This document shows, piece by piece, positions 23,725-34,985 of a stretch of DNA of 64,000 nucleotides. Position 1 is the first letter of the stretch, and each line of letters opens with the position of its first letter. The stretch comes from Proliferodiscus dingleyae (Eukaryota > Ascomycota > Leotiomycetes > Helotiales > Lachnaceae), in the NCBI GenBank assembly GCA_003988795.1, contig QYAK01000009.1:372001-436000 (forward strand), read 5' to 3'. The translations under genes were made by a program, and so were the position numbers. The notes beneath the pieces are model-generated. The model made no database searches. It was given only the letters and a program-made list of their open reading frames with translations, and was not told where the DNA came from.

Positions 23725-26700
23725 TCAAGCACCTGCTGCTCCCGTCCCAATGCCGAGTCCTACTCGAGGTCCCTGGTTCTGGCCGAGAGGTACACTTCCA
23801 GCTCTTTCCCTCAGCCTCCTCCCTTCCATCAGACCCCGCAGACCCCTCTTCTGAAGCCCGATCACAGCACTAATATCTCCTCTCCAGATTTCCCTGGTCT
23901 CTCCTCCGTTCCTGCCGCCTGCCTCAGACGCACCGAGGCCTCCGCTGATGTCTGAGGCCGAAGCATCACTTGCGACGCTTGACGACGCGCTCAGGCTCTC
24001 TTCGTCGTCTGCTCTCCTAGCGCCCGCCCCGGTACCGAGGCTCCCGACAGCCGTGTTGATTCGAAGCGCCTGCTGACTCCTGGAGCCCAGCTCTCCGCCA
24101 AATGATCCGAGCTGCAGTGTAGGCGGGCCCGCACCGGGAGGGCCGCCAGGAATGTCTGCAAAGTCGGTCGACAGCCAGTTCTCGCCCATGGTCGGGGTAC
24201 TTGTTGATCTGCCACCTCCTGCTGCCATCGCTGAAGCGTTGAATACCGCTGCTGCGTTTCGTGAGTCTAGGACCCCGTGTAGACGTTCGACGACTGCTTC
24301 CAGTAGACCGTCGATCTTGTAGGGTCGGGCGAGCTGGAGAAGGGAACAGAGGATCTGAGGTGTACAGAGGGGGGACGAAGAAGGGGGGAGTGAAGATGTA
24401 TACAGGAAGTGAAGCAGGGACTGCAGAGTCAAATGCGTGTGCGGCAGATAGAGCGTCCGAGGGCGGGAATTTGGTAATAGGTTGTTTGAGTCTGGGGGGA
24501 GCGAAAATGATGACAGTTCCGAGGCTGTCGCTCCTGATTGTAGACTAGACGTGATAGATGGTGCATTGGTGTTATTCAGTGTCGAAGATGTAGACATGTT
24601 AGACTGTGCCCCAAGACTAGGAGTGATAGTGACACTGCTATTTCTGGGATTGCGGATGTTACCTTCAGGCCGGATTGTCGTTGCATCATTGCCATCCTGG
24701 GTGGCAGCACCCTCACGGAGAAGCTGCACAAAGTAGGGTCCCCATCTCCTTGCAATCAAGCGCGAATTCACCGGTATTCGCTCGCCTCCAACACAAAGGA
24801 TATCCATGTCCGCGAATTCCCTCAGGGCAAGAGCGCTCTGACCAAGATCTTCTGCCGCTTTTGAAAGGGTACGGCCACCTGCAGTCCAGCCAGCCTTCGT
24901 ACTGAGATTTAATGACGGGGCAGTGAAAGGTGAGCTAGCAGAAATGAAGCCAGACATCGGAGCCGCCTTCCGCGGATTATCGTAGAGTCCAAAAGCCTCC
25001 AGCTCGACCATACAGACATTGGAGAAGTTGATACGGCGGTGATTGTAGTCCTCAACCAAGCTACGCTTTCGGTTTCCAAGTATGACAAAGGTGTTGCGTC
25101 GATTCCAAAGAACCCCTCTGTTCCAACTCCCTTGACTGAAGACACTACCGCCAGCATCGATACGACTCCAGGTCAAAGTCCGTAGATCTAAAGCCCATAA
25201 GGCGTACTCTTGTTTGGAAGATGTGAGGTATGTGCCACTGACAACAAAATTTGTGTCGATCACTCCACCATTAGGAAATCGTAGGCCAGGAGGCGAAAAG
25301 GTACCCTGCATAGGTCTCTCGGTGAGGGTTCCGTCAGAAGCCCGTATTTGCAACTCCAATTTCACATCCAAAAAGTTGTAGTTGGAGTAGATCAGCATCG
25401 ACGAGCCTGGCTCCTTCGCGTCTTGGCTGATACCTCCATGTTCTGGCCGTACAGGAGAGCTCTTCCCGAGCCGGGCAGAAACGCTACTAGGGAGAGGAGC
25501 AACAACACTGCGATAAGCTCCACAGCTCTTTCCCAATTGTTGTGTGCTAGTCCATTTCAGACTTCTCAGGTTGAATACACTGATCTGCTCGATATAATGA
25601 TTTGCGCTGTCCTGGCCTCCCACAACTACCATCTCTGCACCTCCGCTCCCGTCGATATTAACACCGATCGAGCCAGAGTTTGGATTCGATCCTTGTGGAT
25701 TGTGTTGGAGCGCCGACGAGGGGGCATTGACTGAAGAAAAGGTAGCCGAAGATGGGAGAATTGTGGCACAATGCGCGTATCGCCCCTGCGGTGTTTCCTG
25801 CGTGGGGATGAATGACCATGTCCTTGTTGGCGCATCATATATGTAGATATCTGACATGACGACCACTTCTGGTTGTGGGTCTTGCGGGCTCTGCGAGGAA
25901 ACGACTGATTGATTGGGGCCTTGCGCTGGCGCGGGGGACATTCCACCGTAGCACACAAGCTTTGTGTCGCCCAAAGGGCATACGCTATGGAAGTATCTTG
26001 GTGGAGGGATATCACCAGAAGTCTCGACCTTGGTCCAATGACGTCGTATCAGATCGAGCTCGTACAAGTCTGAAGTGAGGGCCGGTCGGGTCCTCGACAA
26101 TATCCTACCACCGTATACGTAAAGTTTATCTCCCAATATTGTAGTCGTTGCTCCTACCAGAGGATGAGGCTCCCTCCCCGTTGTCCGGTGCACATTGCAC
26201 ATAAGACCTGAAAGATGTGTTGAAGATGATGGGGTTCCCATTGCACCTCCAGCAGAGCGCGGCTGTGCCGGAGACGGACCGGCAGATGGTGGTCCATTAC
26301 TCCGCGGTGTCATGATATCTCTTGTATCATCGTCTCCATCCTGCCTGCTCGAGCTTCCAATACTGCTCTGGCTATTACTCATGTCCACAACATATGTATT
26401 CGATGCGGGCTTGAAATTAGCGTACATGGGCGCCCCCGAAACCGCCGAATCCATGGTGCTCGTCCGGCTACCAGCAACATTAGACCGAGACATCGAGGCA
26501 AGAGTGTTTAGTGTTTCTAGGGGCGGGAGACGATCCTTTGGGCGTTCCCCCGGAAGAGATGATGCAGGCGGTTTTGGTAGAGGCTTTTCGCGGTTGAGAC
26601 TGCTTGTGCTGCGCTCATGCTTCCTTCTGAGTGTTCGCGGCGGATTCTCGATCCCAGCAGACTCTGGGCCTGAACCTGGAGATGCAGCTGATGCTTCCCC

Positions 26701-26895
26701 AATGTGTATATTCGACGGTCTGTTCCGTACACCCGATACAGATCCCCACTTAGACTTGATACCCCTTCGAACGCCAGCGAAGAAGTCAGCTTTGTCGACG
26801 GGTGAGGCGGGACCTTCTTCGTCGCCCGCTGATGGTGCGGGGGGAGGGAAGAGACTGGAGTCGGCTGCTGGCCGCAGCGTTAGCTTGTCTGCCAT
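23725..26895 (-). CDS. Kelch/BTB protein, Mds3/Pmd1-like signalling regulator
   Basis: A single 3171-nt exon encodes 1056 residues. A disordered, Ser/Pro-rich N-terminus of about 230 residues leads into kelch-type repeats recognisable by LYVYGGR, KLVCYGG, MVVVGGQ and NTFVILGNR elements (about residues 240-620). A split BTB/POZ-like domain follows. It begins near VGGERIPVNSRLIARRWGPYF and resumes after a long low-complexity insert at YLPHTHLTLQSLLHFLYTSS. This architecture matches the fungal Mds3/Pmd1 ('negative regulator of sporulation') proteins, which act in pH, TOR and development signalling in yeasts. The assignment rests on architecture and recalled family sequence. The ATG at 26895 is the first in frame. 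The long plus-strand frames across it are shadows. Confidence 0.8.
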   Translation of the reverse strand: MADKLTLRPAADSSLFPPPAPSAGDEEGPASPVDKADFFAGVRRGIKSKWGSVSGVRNRPSNIHIGEASAASPGSGPESAGIENPPRTLRRKHERSTSSLNREKPLPKPPASSLPGERPKDRLPPLETLNTLASMSRSNVAGSRTSTMDSAVSGAPMYANFKPASNTYVVDMSNSQSSIGSSSRQDGDDDTRDIMTPRSNGPPSAGPSPAQPRSAGGAMGTPSSSTHLSGLMCNVHRTTGREPHPLVGATTTILGDKLYVYGGRILSRTRPALTSDLYELDLIRRHWTKVETSGDIPPPRYFHSVCPLGDTKLVCYGGMSPAPAQGPNQSVVSSQSPQDPQPEVVVMSDIYIYDAPTRTWSFIPTQETPQGRYAHCATILPSSATFSSVNAPSSALQHNPQGSNPNSGSIGVNIDGSGGAEMVVVGGQDSANHYIEQISVFNLRSLKWTSTQQLGKSCGAYRSVVAPLPSSVSARLGKSSPVRPEHGGISQDAKEPGSSMLIYSNYNFLDVKLELQIRASDGTLTERPMQGTFSPPGLRFPNGGVIDTNFVVSGTYLTSSKQEYALWALDLRTLTWSRIDAGGSVFSQGSWNRGVLWNRRNTFVILGNRKRSLVEDYNHRRINFSNVCMVELEAFGLYDNPRKAAPMSGFISASSPFTAPSLNLSTKAGWTAGGRTLSKAAEDLGQSALALREFADMDILCVGGERIPVNSRLIARRWGPYFVQLLREGAATQDGNDATTIRPEGNIRNPRNSSVTITPSLGAQSNMSTSSTLNNTNAPSITSSLQSGATASELSSFSLPPDSNNLLPNSRPRTLYLPHTHLTLQSLLHFLYTSSLPPSSSPLCTPQILCSLLQLARPYKIDGLLEAVVERLHGVLDSRNAAAVFNASAMAAGGGRSTSTPTMGENWLSTDFADIPGGPPGAGPPTLQLGSFGGELGSRSQQALRINTAVGSLGTGAGARRADDEESLSASSSVASDASASDISGGLGASEAGGRNGGETREIWRGDISAVIGLQKRGLRGLMEGRRLRERAGSVPLGQNQGPRVGLGIGTGAAGA

Positions 26896-28749
26896 GATCA
26901 ATCATTGTTGGGGAAGACGAAGGGAAGAGTGCAAGCATCACTTGAAGACATTGTTGCCAGAAGCAAACTTCATGTATGAATGTGAAGTATCACCGGTAAG
27001 GAACGCTTACCTTGGAGAGCCGCCCTAGCTGGGGCTTGGTACCGCGTGCGGAGCCTTTTTGGAAAGTACCGTTCGGGTGGCAAGCCTGTTCCGTAGGGAA
27101 ATCCCCGTTTTCTGGTGCGGTAACCTTGAAGAATCAATAAGGCAGCCGGGTGTTCATCCCAGGACTAAGAGGATGGCCGGGGCTCTTCTGAACTGAAGTC
27201 CTCGCACAGACGCGCTCTGGTTTCCGCTCAAACAATTTCGATTGGATGATTGGACGACAAGAAGCGTTTCTTCCCCCCCCCTTGGCTTGCCAATTGCCTG
27301 TAAGCTCAACCAGGATGATCGGCAGACTATACCGTAAAGACCATATAATAGGCCCGTCGTGTTGCTTCACCGGAGGCGTACTGTGTGTGTTCTTTTCTTA
27401 GGCTTTCTAGCCTCCTTAGCCTTGCCGATTTGGGCTATTCTTTGAGGCTGGATCGGGGTGTCAATCAAAAGGTCGAAGACCAGCTTGTCCACGTCCAATC
27501 TCCGCGATGCCCACTGGGAGTTCTTGGGGGTGGATGCCGGGGGGGAAAAATAGACACGACTAACTGACACAGACTTTGCTGGCGGGTATATCGGCGGACT
27601 TTGTATTGAGCGCTCTGAGGCTGCGAGCCACCGCTGCCGAGACACGAGGTCAGACAAGAGGGGTCCAATTCTGTTCTGCCCCAGTGAAAGCGCCTTTGCG
27701 CGCAACGACTCGTGAAGATGATTAACACCTTAAACCTGGGCGTCCTGGGTATCCCGGGTATCCTGGGTATCCTTCCAAAAAGGTCGTCCTGCGAGGACTC
27801 TCTCGCTCGAGCAAGTCCAAACGAGCCCCCCGTTACCCAAACACGATCGTCCTTCCCGCTGTCACTCCGGACTCCACCAGTCGATGTTGCTCGGACGTTC
27901 AAAGCGTTCGCTTGATCCCGGGAATTCCCACGTTGTGGCGGTTAGCCGCGACCTGGATCTCGATTTCGAAATCCCGCGTTCAAGAGTCGCGCAGGGTGCG
28001 GTGCGAGGCCGTCAGTAGATTGAGGGCGGGGGGGTACAGAGCGAGTCGATGGGTGAGGCGGTTCGCGGCGCAAGTAGAGGCTATGGGCGAAGTTATATGT
28101 TGTCGGGGCCTTCACATCAGATAGATTGCTTATGCATACTGTTCCTAGCCTAGGTACCTAAGTAGAGAGACTAGGCCAGGTTCAGAAGTACCTAGGTTGG
28201 ACGCTCGCTTGGGAAGTTCGGGCGGCGCATCGAGGAGAGGGGAGAGCGAGAGCGAGAGCGAGGGGTGAGGGGTGAGGGAAGAGCTAGACAACAACAAAAA
28301 AAGAGGGATTCCGTAGCCAACAGCCCTACAATATTTTTAGAACGAGGCGACGGGTGCGACTCCAATTGCGCCCTGCAGGTCTGTATTGTACAGCAGGAAA
28401 CTAGAATATACAGTGCTGGTTCTCGTGGTGGGACAATAGTAGATCGATAGTGCTACTTAGTGTAGTGACACAGTGGGATCAAATGCCAGCAAGCCCTAGG
28501 AGTCCAAGTCACCAATTCGAAATGGTCAGATTGTGGAGAGTGGCGTGTGGTAATTAGTGTAACTTTTTTCTATTTATCTTCAAAATCATCGTGGTGCAGT
28601 TGTGCCTCCTAGACTGTGCTGCTGCTTGCATACCAGCCTGGTATAGCTCAAAATATAATCCCCTAAAATCCTCGGCGAAAATACAAGCGCGCTTATGACC
28701 CCGCATATAACCATTGTACCCGTCCTTCCTATCTTCCGCTGATCCAAGC
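26896..28749. other. Intergenic region upstream of the Mds3-like gene
   Basis: No gene was recognised. It contains a 9-bp tandem repeat at 27747-27773 and a GAGAGC purine repeat near 28242-28278. Short TAGGTACCTAAG-like palindromes lie near 28150. It serves as the 5' region of the Mds3-like gene and the 3' flank of the peroxiredoxin. Confidence 0.45.
27747..27773. repeat. 9-bp tandem repeat (GGGTATCCY, three copies)
   Basis: Three consecutive copies of gggtatcc followed by c or t, differing only at the last base. Confidence 0.75.
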
Positions 28750-29876
28750 TTAAACGGCAGCAGACGTCTGGTCCTTGGGCAGAGGGGTGAATCGAAGGTA
28801 TGGCTTGACGATTCTGAATTGAGGGAATAGGGTCTTGGCCTCATCGTTCTTGACGCTCGGGTGGACAATCACATCATCGCCAGGAATCCAGTTGATCGGG
28901 GTGGTGACACGGTGCTTATCGCCAGTCTGGAGAGAGTCGACGACACGGAGGACCTCGGCGGTGTTGCGGCCTGTGGAAGCGGGGTAGGAGAGGATGAGAC
29001 GGATGGTCTTCTTGGGGTCGATGATGAAGACGGATCGGATGGTGAAAGCGATGCCTTTGGAGTCGACATTGGTGGTGTCCTGGTGGTCCAGCCTTCGCTA
29101 CGTCAGCTCTGATCGGATCACATATCTTTCACTTCTGACTAGCAAAGTCTGCAACACTCACATATCATAGGCATAAGCCACCTTGCGCTCTTTGTCACCG
29201 ATGATGGGGAAAGCAAGCCTGCTGCCGGAGATCTCATCAATGTCCTTGATCCATCCTCCGTGCGATTCGATCGTGTTGGCAGAGAGACCGATCAGTTTGA
29301 CGCCGCGCTTGGTGAATTCTGGTTCGAGCTTTGCGAAGGCGCCGAGCTCGGTGGTGCAGACCGGAGTGTAGTCCTCGGGGTGGGAGAAGAGAACGACCCA
29401 GTTGTTGCCAATGAACTCATGGAAGTCGATGGGTCCAGTGGTGGTCTCGGCTTGGAAATTGGGGGCCACGGAGCCAAGGCGGAGGCTGGAGGAGCGAAAA
29501 AGTTAGTATGATGGCAAGACACAGAAAATAAAGAGGGTTTTGGCTGCGGCCATGCTTGCGAGCAAGAATCCTGCTGAGAACACATTGTCCCACCATCGCT
29601 GCAGCTGAATCCTTGTGGCCTGACATCCTGATGGCCCGCTCTCCGCTAGAAGCTTGAGCATAGACAGAGCCACAGACATAGACCAGAACAGCAATTCAGA
29701 AGCATTGCTGAAGTCGCGCAACGGCAAAGAAAGTTTTTTCGAAAGCCGCAGCGATGGTGGGATGTTTAGGCCAGGAACAGCTGGGTGAGGCTTGACGACA
29801 AAAGCGGGAGCGAGGGGTAGAGAAGGGGAGGAGGGGTGGAAAAGGCTTACGGCGCAGGTCTCTGTTCGGTCGACAT
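28750..29876 (-). CDS. 1-Cys peroxiredoxin (Prx6 type)
   Basis: Three exons (29851-29876, 29162-29485, 28750-29092) total 693 nt and 230 residues. The 26-nt first exon encodes MSTEQRPAP and joins to LRLGSVAPNF, the normal start of this family. The peroxidatic cysteine is Cys52 in HPEDYTPVCTTELG. It is the only cysteine in the protein, which defines the 1-Cys class. The C-terminal dimerisation extension (INWIPGDDVIVHPSV) is intact. It reduces hydrogen peroxide and organic or phospholipid hydroperoxides in cytosol or mitochondria; no transit peptide is obvious. The first intron is long for this region (about 365 bp), as is common when the first exon holds the start codon. Confidence 0.92.
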
Positions 29877-30014
29877 GTTTTATTGTTGGATGCTTTGCTT
29901 TCTTTTGTGTATGTTCTGGGTGTGAGAATGGGCGTTGACTGTGTATGTATGGATGTTAGGGGCGATACCGTGCAGAGTAGAGAAAAGTGAAGAAATCTTT
30001 CTTAAATATTGGTG

Positions 30015-30053
30015 GGGGAGCAGGAGGGGAGCAGGAGGGGAGCAGGAGGGGAG
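30015..30053. repeat. 12-bp tandem repeat (GGGAGCAGGAGG, three copies)
   Basis: Three nearly perfect consecutive copies of a purine-rich dodecamer lie about 140-180 bp upstream of the peroxiredoxin start codon, within its leader or promoter. Confidence 0.8.
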
Positions 30054-30430
30054 TCGGGGTGGAGAGTAGATGACGAGCTTGGAAGGGCTGCCAATCGCCG
30101 CTTGCAAAAAATGTCCCAAATGCTGGCAAGGCTGAGCACGACTGAGCACGCAATCGCCGCCATCCCCCGATCCAGCCCCGATCCAGACGCAGACCAATCA
30201 GATCCATCCATCCATTTTCATTCTCATCCGTCCATTCTGTCTGTCTGCTGGCCAATACGAAGCTACGTCCAGTCCATCAACAATCATGGCTGCTTGCTTG
30301 CTTGATTACTTTCCTGGGTGGTGGAAGGTGACCCCCCAGGATAAGTCAAAGTATAAATGATGAGCCAGATATGCCCACGTCCAATCCAGGAGCTCGATTC
30401 TATGCCAGCATCCCTTGCCCGCCATGCAAG

Positions 30431-30510
30431 GCTCTGCTCTGCTCTGCTCTGCTCTGCTCTGCTCTCGCCATTTGCACCCTCTCGTCTCGTCTCGTCTCGT
30501 CTCATCTCAC
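30431..30510. repeat. Pentanucleotide microsatellites (GCTCT)n and (CTCGT)n
   Basis: Seven perfect GCTCT units occupy 30431-30465. After a 15-bp gap, four CTCGT units are followed by CTCAT from 30481. Both are C/T-rich on the plus strand. Confidence 0.85.
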
Positions 30511-30993
30511 CTGCAAGGCTCGAGGAGAGCCTCGTCCCCAGACGACGACGACGATTGCGACAGACCTCCCCCAAAGTAATAATCATTGTATCTAAATACA
30601 AGTAACCTTAGATACCAGCATGTCCGAGAATGCCTTTCCAAGAACGGCAACAGAAAAGCATAAAAGGGCTCAATTGACAGCAGTGAGAGCTGAGGATAGA
30701 TTCCGATTACCCGGTCTGATCAGGCCATGTCGGACTTGGTTCGTTGTGCATTGTAACCTTAGAGCCCGAGGGTAAGAAACGAGTACGAGCACCCAAGAAC
30801 ACAACAGAGAAGCAGACTTGAGTATATAGGCCACTTTGTATACCTGCACCATGTTCACATCTCTTCTGCTTTCAATCTCGGCCCAATGCCAGAACCACGA
30901 GCAGGTACTGCACGAGGTTTGACGAGTGTATGTATCATTAGGCACTGTGATTCACGCCGTTGGCGACTCCGCAGCCCACATGTCGGCTACACC

Positions 30994-31020
30994 ATCAGCA
31001 CCAGCACCAGCACCAGCATC
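30994..31020. repeat. CACCAG hexanucleotide run
   Basis: Four imperfect tandem copies of a caccag/catcag hexamer in intergenic DNA. Confidence 0.6.
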
Positions 31021-32043
31021 CTCCCTGCACCCTCACATATAGTTGTCCTCTCGACGACACCAAGATTATCCTGGTGAGAGCTATGTACGGCTTCTTCCTC
31101 CATCTATGACGGCGATCGGTAAGCTTCAGAGTCCAAGCAGCGTTGTTAGAGCCCTCCATTTCAAGCATATGGCTTCTTATAAGCTTGATCGGAGTCACGA
31201 GCGTACCTTTGTTGTAAGCTACAACTTTTTTTGGTTGTCCTGTGGCAAGGCAATCACAAATATATGATACTCCCCTCCCTTGCATTCGTCTCATCTTGTG
31301 TCAAGGCTTATCATATGGTGATTGCAGGCACAGCTCTAAATGCTACATCTCAACAAGTACATGAGCTTGCAGATACATAGAGAGCTCGACACCAGACCCG
31401 TTACTAATATCATCTCTCCACAAAGCCACCGGCAATCACCCATGGGGGCTGTTGGATTGTGGAATGTCACGTGTGCGTTCGCGTGATGACGATTTCGAAT
31501 GGTCGTGAACTTCCTGCACATCGCCTCCTTTCGCATCACAAGTTACACACTTTTTGCAGAAGTGTTTTTCAGAAGTGTATATTCCGCCGAACTCGACCAC
31601 CCTTTTGAAGTCTGCCGTCCACGCAGAGTGCGCAGTGCATTCCGTCACTTGGGGCGCCTTTTCATCTATCTAGGCGGGTAACTACAAACCGGAGATAAGA
31701 CTTGGCCGTCTGGAAATAATCAACGTAATGTCATCCTCCCGAGCAGTGGAGAGGGGCCGGACAAAAGCCTGTCTTCCCAGTCCAATTGTATTGCAAGATT
31801 CCCCAGGCTAGAGTGTTGGGTACCCGGTTCCCACGCTCTAGTCTACCGGGAACAACCACATTTTGAGCCATATGGGGAAATCTCGCTATTCGAGAACGCC
31901 ATGTAGGTGTATTTCCCCAACTTTCAAATTTTTGTGCACTCTCCTTTCGTTCTCTGCTTTACTTAGTCCAAAGTCGGGTCTTTCTCGTCTTTTATATCGC
32001 CTCCTTCACTCTTATGTTATCATTCATCTTTAAGTAGCAAGTC

Positions 32044-33857
32044 ATGGCATCCCTAGAGATTGACCTACCAGCACATGACGACCTTGGCCGAAACTACGAG
32101 GCTAGGGAACATGACTCGAGTGACTCAATCTCCACAAAGAATAACAACGTTCCAAACACAAACTCAAGCTTCCCATCAGAAAAGCCTCTGGACGGAGACT
32201 CACCAATAATATACCACTATCTCACGTTCGAAACGCAACTCCCTCAACCTTCATCACTATTGAGCTCGGAAGCACCCCCGCCACCAGATCTCAAGAAATA
32301 TATCTCTCCCTTCGATTGGCCCGAAAGCAGGAAGAGCTTCATCATTTGGCTCAGCACCATAGCAACCCTACTCACGGCTTACAACGCTGGCTCTTACTCT
32401 CCCGCAGCAGCCCAACTGACTGCAGAATGGCATGTTAGTGATGTAGCTGTGTTGGTAGGCATCACAACCTTCTGCGCCGGCTTCGCAGTAGCTCCCATGG
32501 TGCTGGCACCATTCTCCGAAATCAACGGACGCTATCCGGTGTTTGTGTTTTCAGGCATTGTGTTTATCATTTGCGAGATTGGCTGTGCCGTGACGCACAG
32601 TTATGCTGGGATGATTCTCGCCAGACTTTTCGTGGGTTGTGGCAGCTCCGTCTTCTCGACCATGGTTGGCGGTGTGGTTGCGGACCTTTACAAGACGGAG
32701 GAACGCAACACTCCTATGGCAATCTTTTCTGGAGGTGTGTTGTTTGGGACTGGATTGGGACCTCTTGTCAGCGGGTTTATTGCACAGAATACCAACTGGA
32801 GATGTAAGTTTTCAGGATGTCCAAATCTGACGTACACGAGATTTGTCATACTTTTCTCGAGTGTCTAAGCCAATGCTGACGTTTCACAGGGATATTCTGG
32901 GTCCAGGTGATTAGTTGCGGCCTCACAGTCCTTGCTGTAGCCCTCTTCTTCAAAGAAACCCGCGGCTCGATCCTCCTCTCTCGCAAAGCTCGCGCTCTCA
33001 ACGCTTGGTATGAGAATCTCGAGTCCCACGGGCACATCGGCTTCCAGATGCCCGGCGATGAATCCGGGAAATCAAAGGTGCAGCGAATCAGATGGAAAGT
33101 CAAGTCCGATGAAGAGCGCGAATCCATTACGAAAATGATCTCCATCTCCGTCTACCGGCCCTTCATGCTCCTGACCACCGAGCCAGTCGTCTTCTTTTTC
33201 TCTCTGTGGGTAGCCTTCAGCTGGGCGGTCCTGTATCTCACCTTCGGCGCCATCCCGCTTGTATTCGAGCGCACCCACGGATTCAACCTTCAAGAAGCAA
33301 ATGCAGTCTTCGCAGCCATGTGCGTAGGCGCGACCTTGTCGACCATCCTCTCCGTCTACCAAGACCGCCTCCTGGAGCGCTACCTCGTGTCATCCGGGAA
33401 GAACATCAAGAGCCCGAGCCGCATTCGTCGAAGTATCGACTTCACTTGTCCCGAAGGACGCCTCTACTTTGCATGTCTCGAGAGCGCACTGCTACCCATA
33501 GGACTCTTTTGGTTCGGCTGGACGCAGTTCCACCCCATCCCGTGGATCGTCCCAGTCCTCGCCGTCGGCTGCGCAACAATGGGCATCTACTCCATCTACC
33601 TCGCCACCTTCAACTATCTTGCCGACACCTACGGTCGTTATGCGTCCTCGGCCCTCGCAGCGCAGTCCTTCTGCCGAAACATGCTGGGTGGAGTGTTTCC
33701 GCTAGTAACCGTTGCTCTGTTCAAAAATCTGACTTTTCAGGGGGCGGCGAGCCTGCTGGGAGGTCTAGCTGCACTACTGACGTGCGTGCCATGGGTACTG
33801 GTCTTCTACGGTCCAACAATCAGAGCGAGGAGTAAATTTGCGATGGGCTTGGCGTGA
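32044..33857 (+). CDS. MFS drug:H+ antiporter (DHA1 family)
   Basis: Two exons (32044-32803 and 32890-33857) make 1728 nt and 575 residues. A polar N-terminal tail of about 95 residues precedes the first transmembrane segment (FIIWLSTIATLLTAYNAGSY), the DHA1 opening. The motif-A region is LAPFSEINGRYPVF, with the usual GR core. Motif C appears as GVLFGTGLGPLVSGFI. The intron falls inside the conserved NWRWIFWVQ stretch and is restored in phase. A cytoplasmic loop of about 80 residues separates the two six-helix halves. It resembles the fungal polyamine and azole exporters (Tpo/Flu1-like). A plasma-membrane proton antiporter; substrate unknown. Confidence 0.88.
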
Positions 33858-34985
33858 GAGAGGGATGATCAGATTTACCTCGTTGTATTCCGAAACACAA
33901 GCGGCCTCGCTCGGCACAGGGAGCGACTGACATCAGGTGCAGAGGATCGACGTTCATTCGACAAACGAGGTCCCGATCGAGATCCCTCCAAGATCCGCCT
34001 AATTTTATACGAAAATATCCCAGTGGGAGCTCGATCCTTTCGAAGTTTACTGCAACTCGCTCTTCGTGGTTACAACTTTGGGTTACACGGTTCGTATCAC
34101 GAGATGATGGAGGGGTGAAGATAGGATTTGTACGAAATTAGAAATAAAACGCTCAGAAGAGCGAAGAGGATGGACTTCGTCAAGAGGTCGGTAGAGAAGT
34201 AGCTCAACAACGACAGGTAGATGTAAACGAATGAATGGCAGTATGTTTTATGTATCACCAGAGGGCGCTATATCTCGTAATTTATTTGAGTGACAACTCA
34301 CCAAAGTTAATAAGATCTAGATTAAAGAAACGACGCCTTTTAGAATCTCGTAAAATATAAAACAATTTATTCTAATTCACTCTAAGTGTAGTATATAGCG
34401 AATCTAGAAATATATCGATATTATTTAGTGTTCATATGCATGCAGGTAATTAGACCACGGATTCATCCGTCACCAAGCAGACTATAGCAACCCAACATCC
34501 AACTTCCTTAATAAAGCACGACGGGTGCTCAACCAACTGGTGCAGCAGTATTTACGAAAGGACACAATTCGAAAGTCACAGCATCACAATATCACAATAT
34601 CACAATCGAGAGGCAAGGCAGATTTTCATTAAAGTCATGATACCAGGGGCAAACATCATCTTGATAGTTCTTGATAGTCTAGCTACCAATTCCATCCCTT
34701 GGTAAGCCGGATTTTTTTTTTTGGTTTGCTCTTAAAAAGCACACCTGGATCGCTACGAAGCCCACCTATGCAAGACACCCATAAGGGAAAAAGGGATCTG
34801 AAAAACTTTCCCTTCCATTTCTAAATTGCCAGAGAGCCGGCCAAGATGCATTGCCCCTCCCCCTGAACGCCATGCGGAAGGCACCAAAGCAAACCCACAA
34901 AAAGTTTCCCTTTCAAAGGAGCGTAAGAAGTGAAGTGAAGCAGTTTTTGTTCTTTCTAGTTCTCATGGCTTGAGCAAGAGCCAAC
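33858..34985. other. Intergenic, partly very AT-rich
   Basis: No gene was recognised. The interval at about 34130-34440 is strongly AT-rich with TATA/TTAATA runs, suggestive of an eroded, RIP-affected repeat. A 9-bp atcacaata repeat lies at 34583-34607. The flanks hold two convergent 3' ends. Confidence 0.4.

Larger units (their letters stand above)
29877..32043. other. Divergent intergenic region between peroxiredoxin and MFS exporter
   Basis: About 2.2 kb with no convincing gene. Several simple repeats crowd the half nearer the peroxiredoxin (30015-30053, 30431-30510, 30994-31020). Short unrelated frames fill the rest. It should hold the promoters of both flanking genes. Confidence 0.45.

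Noticed and set aside
26195..27028. Plus-strand 277-codon frame across the Mds3-like gene start
   Set aside because: It is a shadow of the long GC-rich minus-strand exon; it overlaps the N-terminus and has no family resemblance.
30357..30605. Frames built from the pentamer repeats (LCSALLCSALL type)
   Set aside because: These are translations of microsatellite DNA, not genes.
33206..33835. Plus-strand 209-codon alternative frame in the MFS gene
   Set aside because: It is an Arg/Pro/His-rich frame-shifted shadow of the transporter exon 2.
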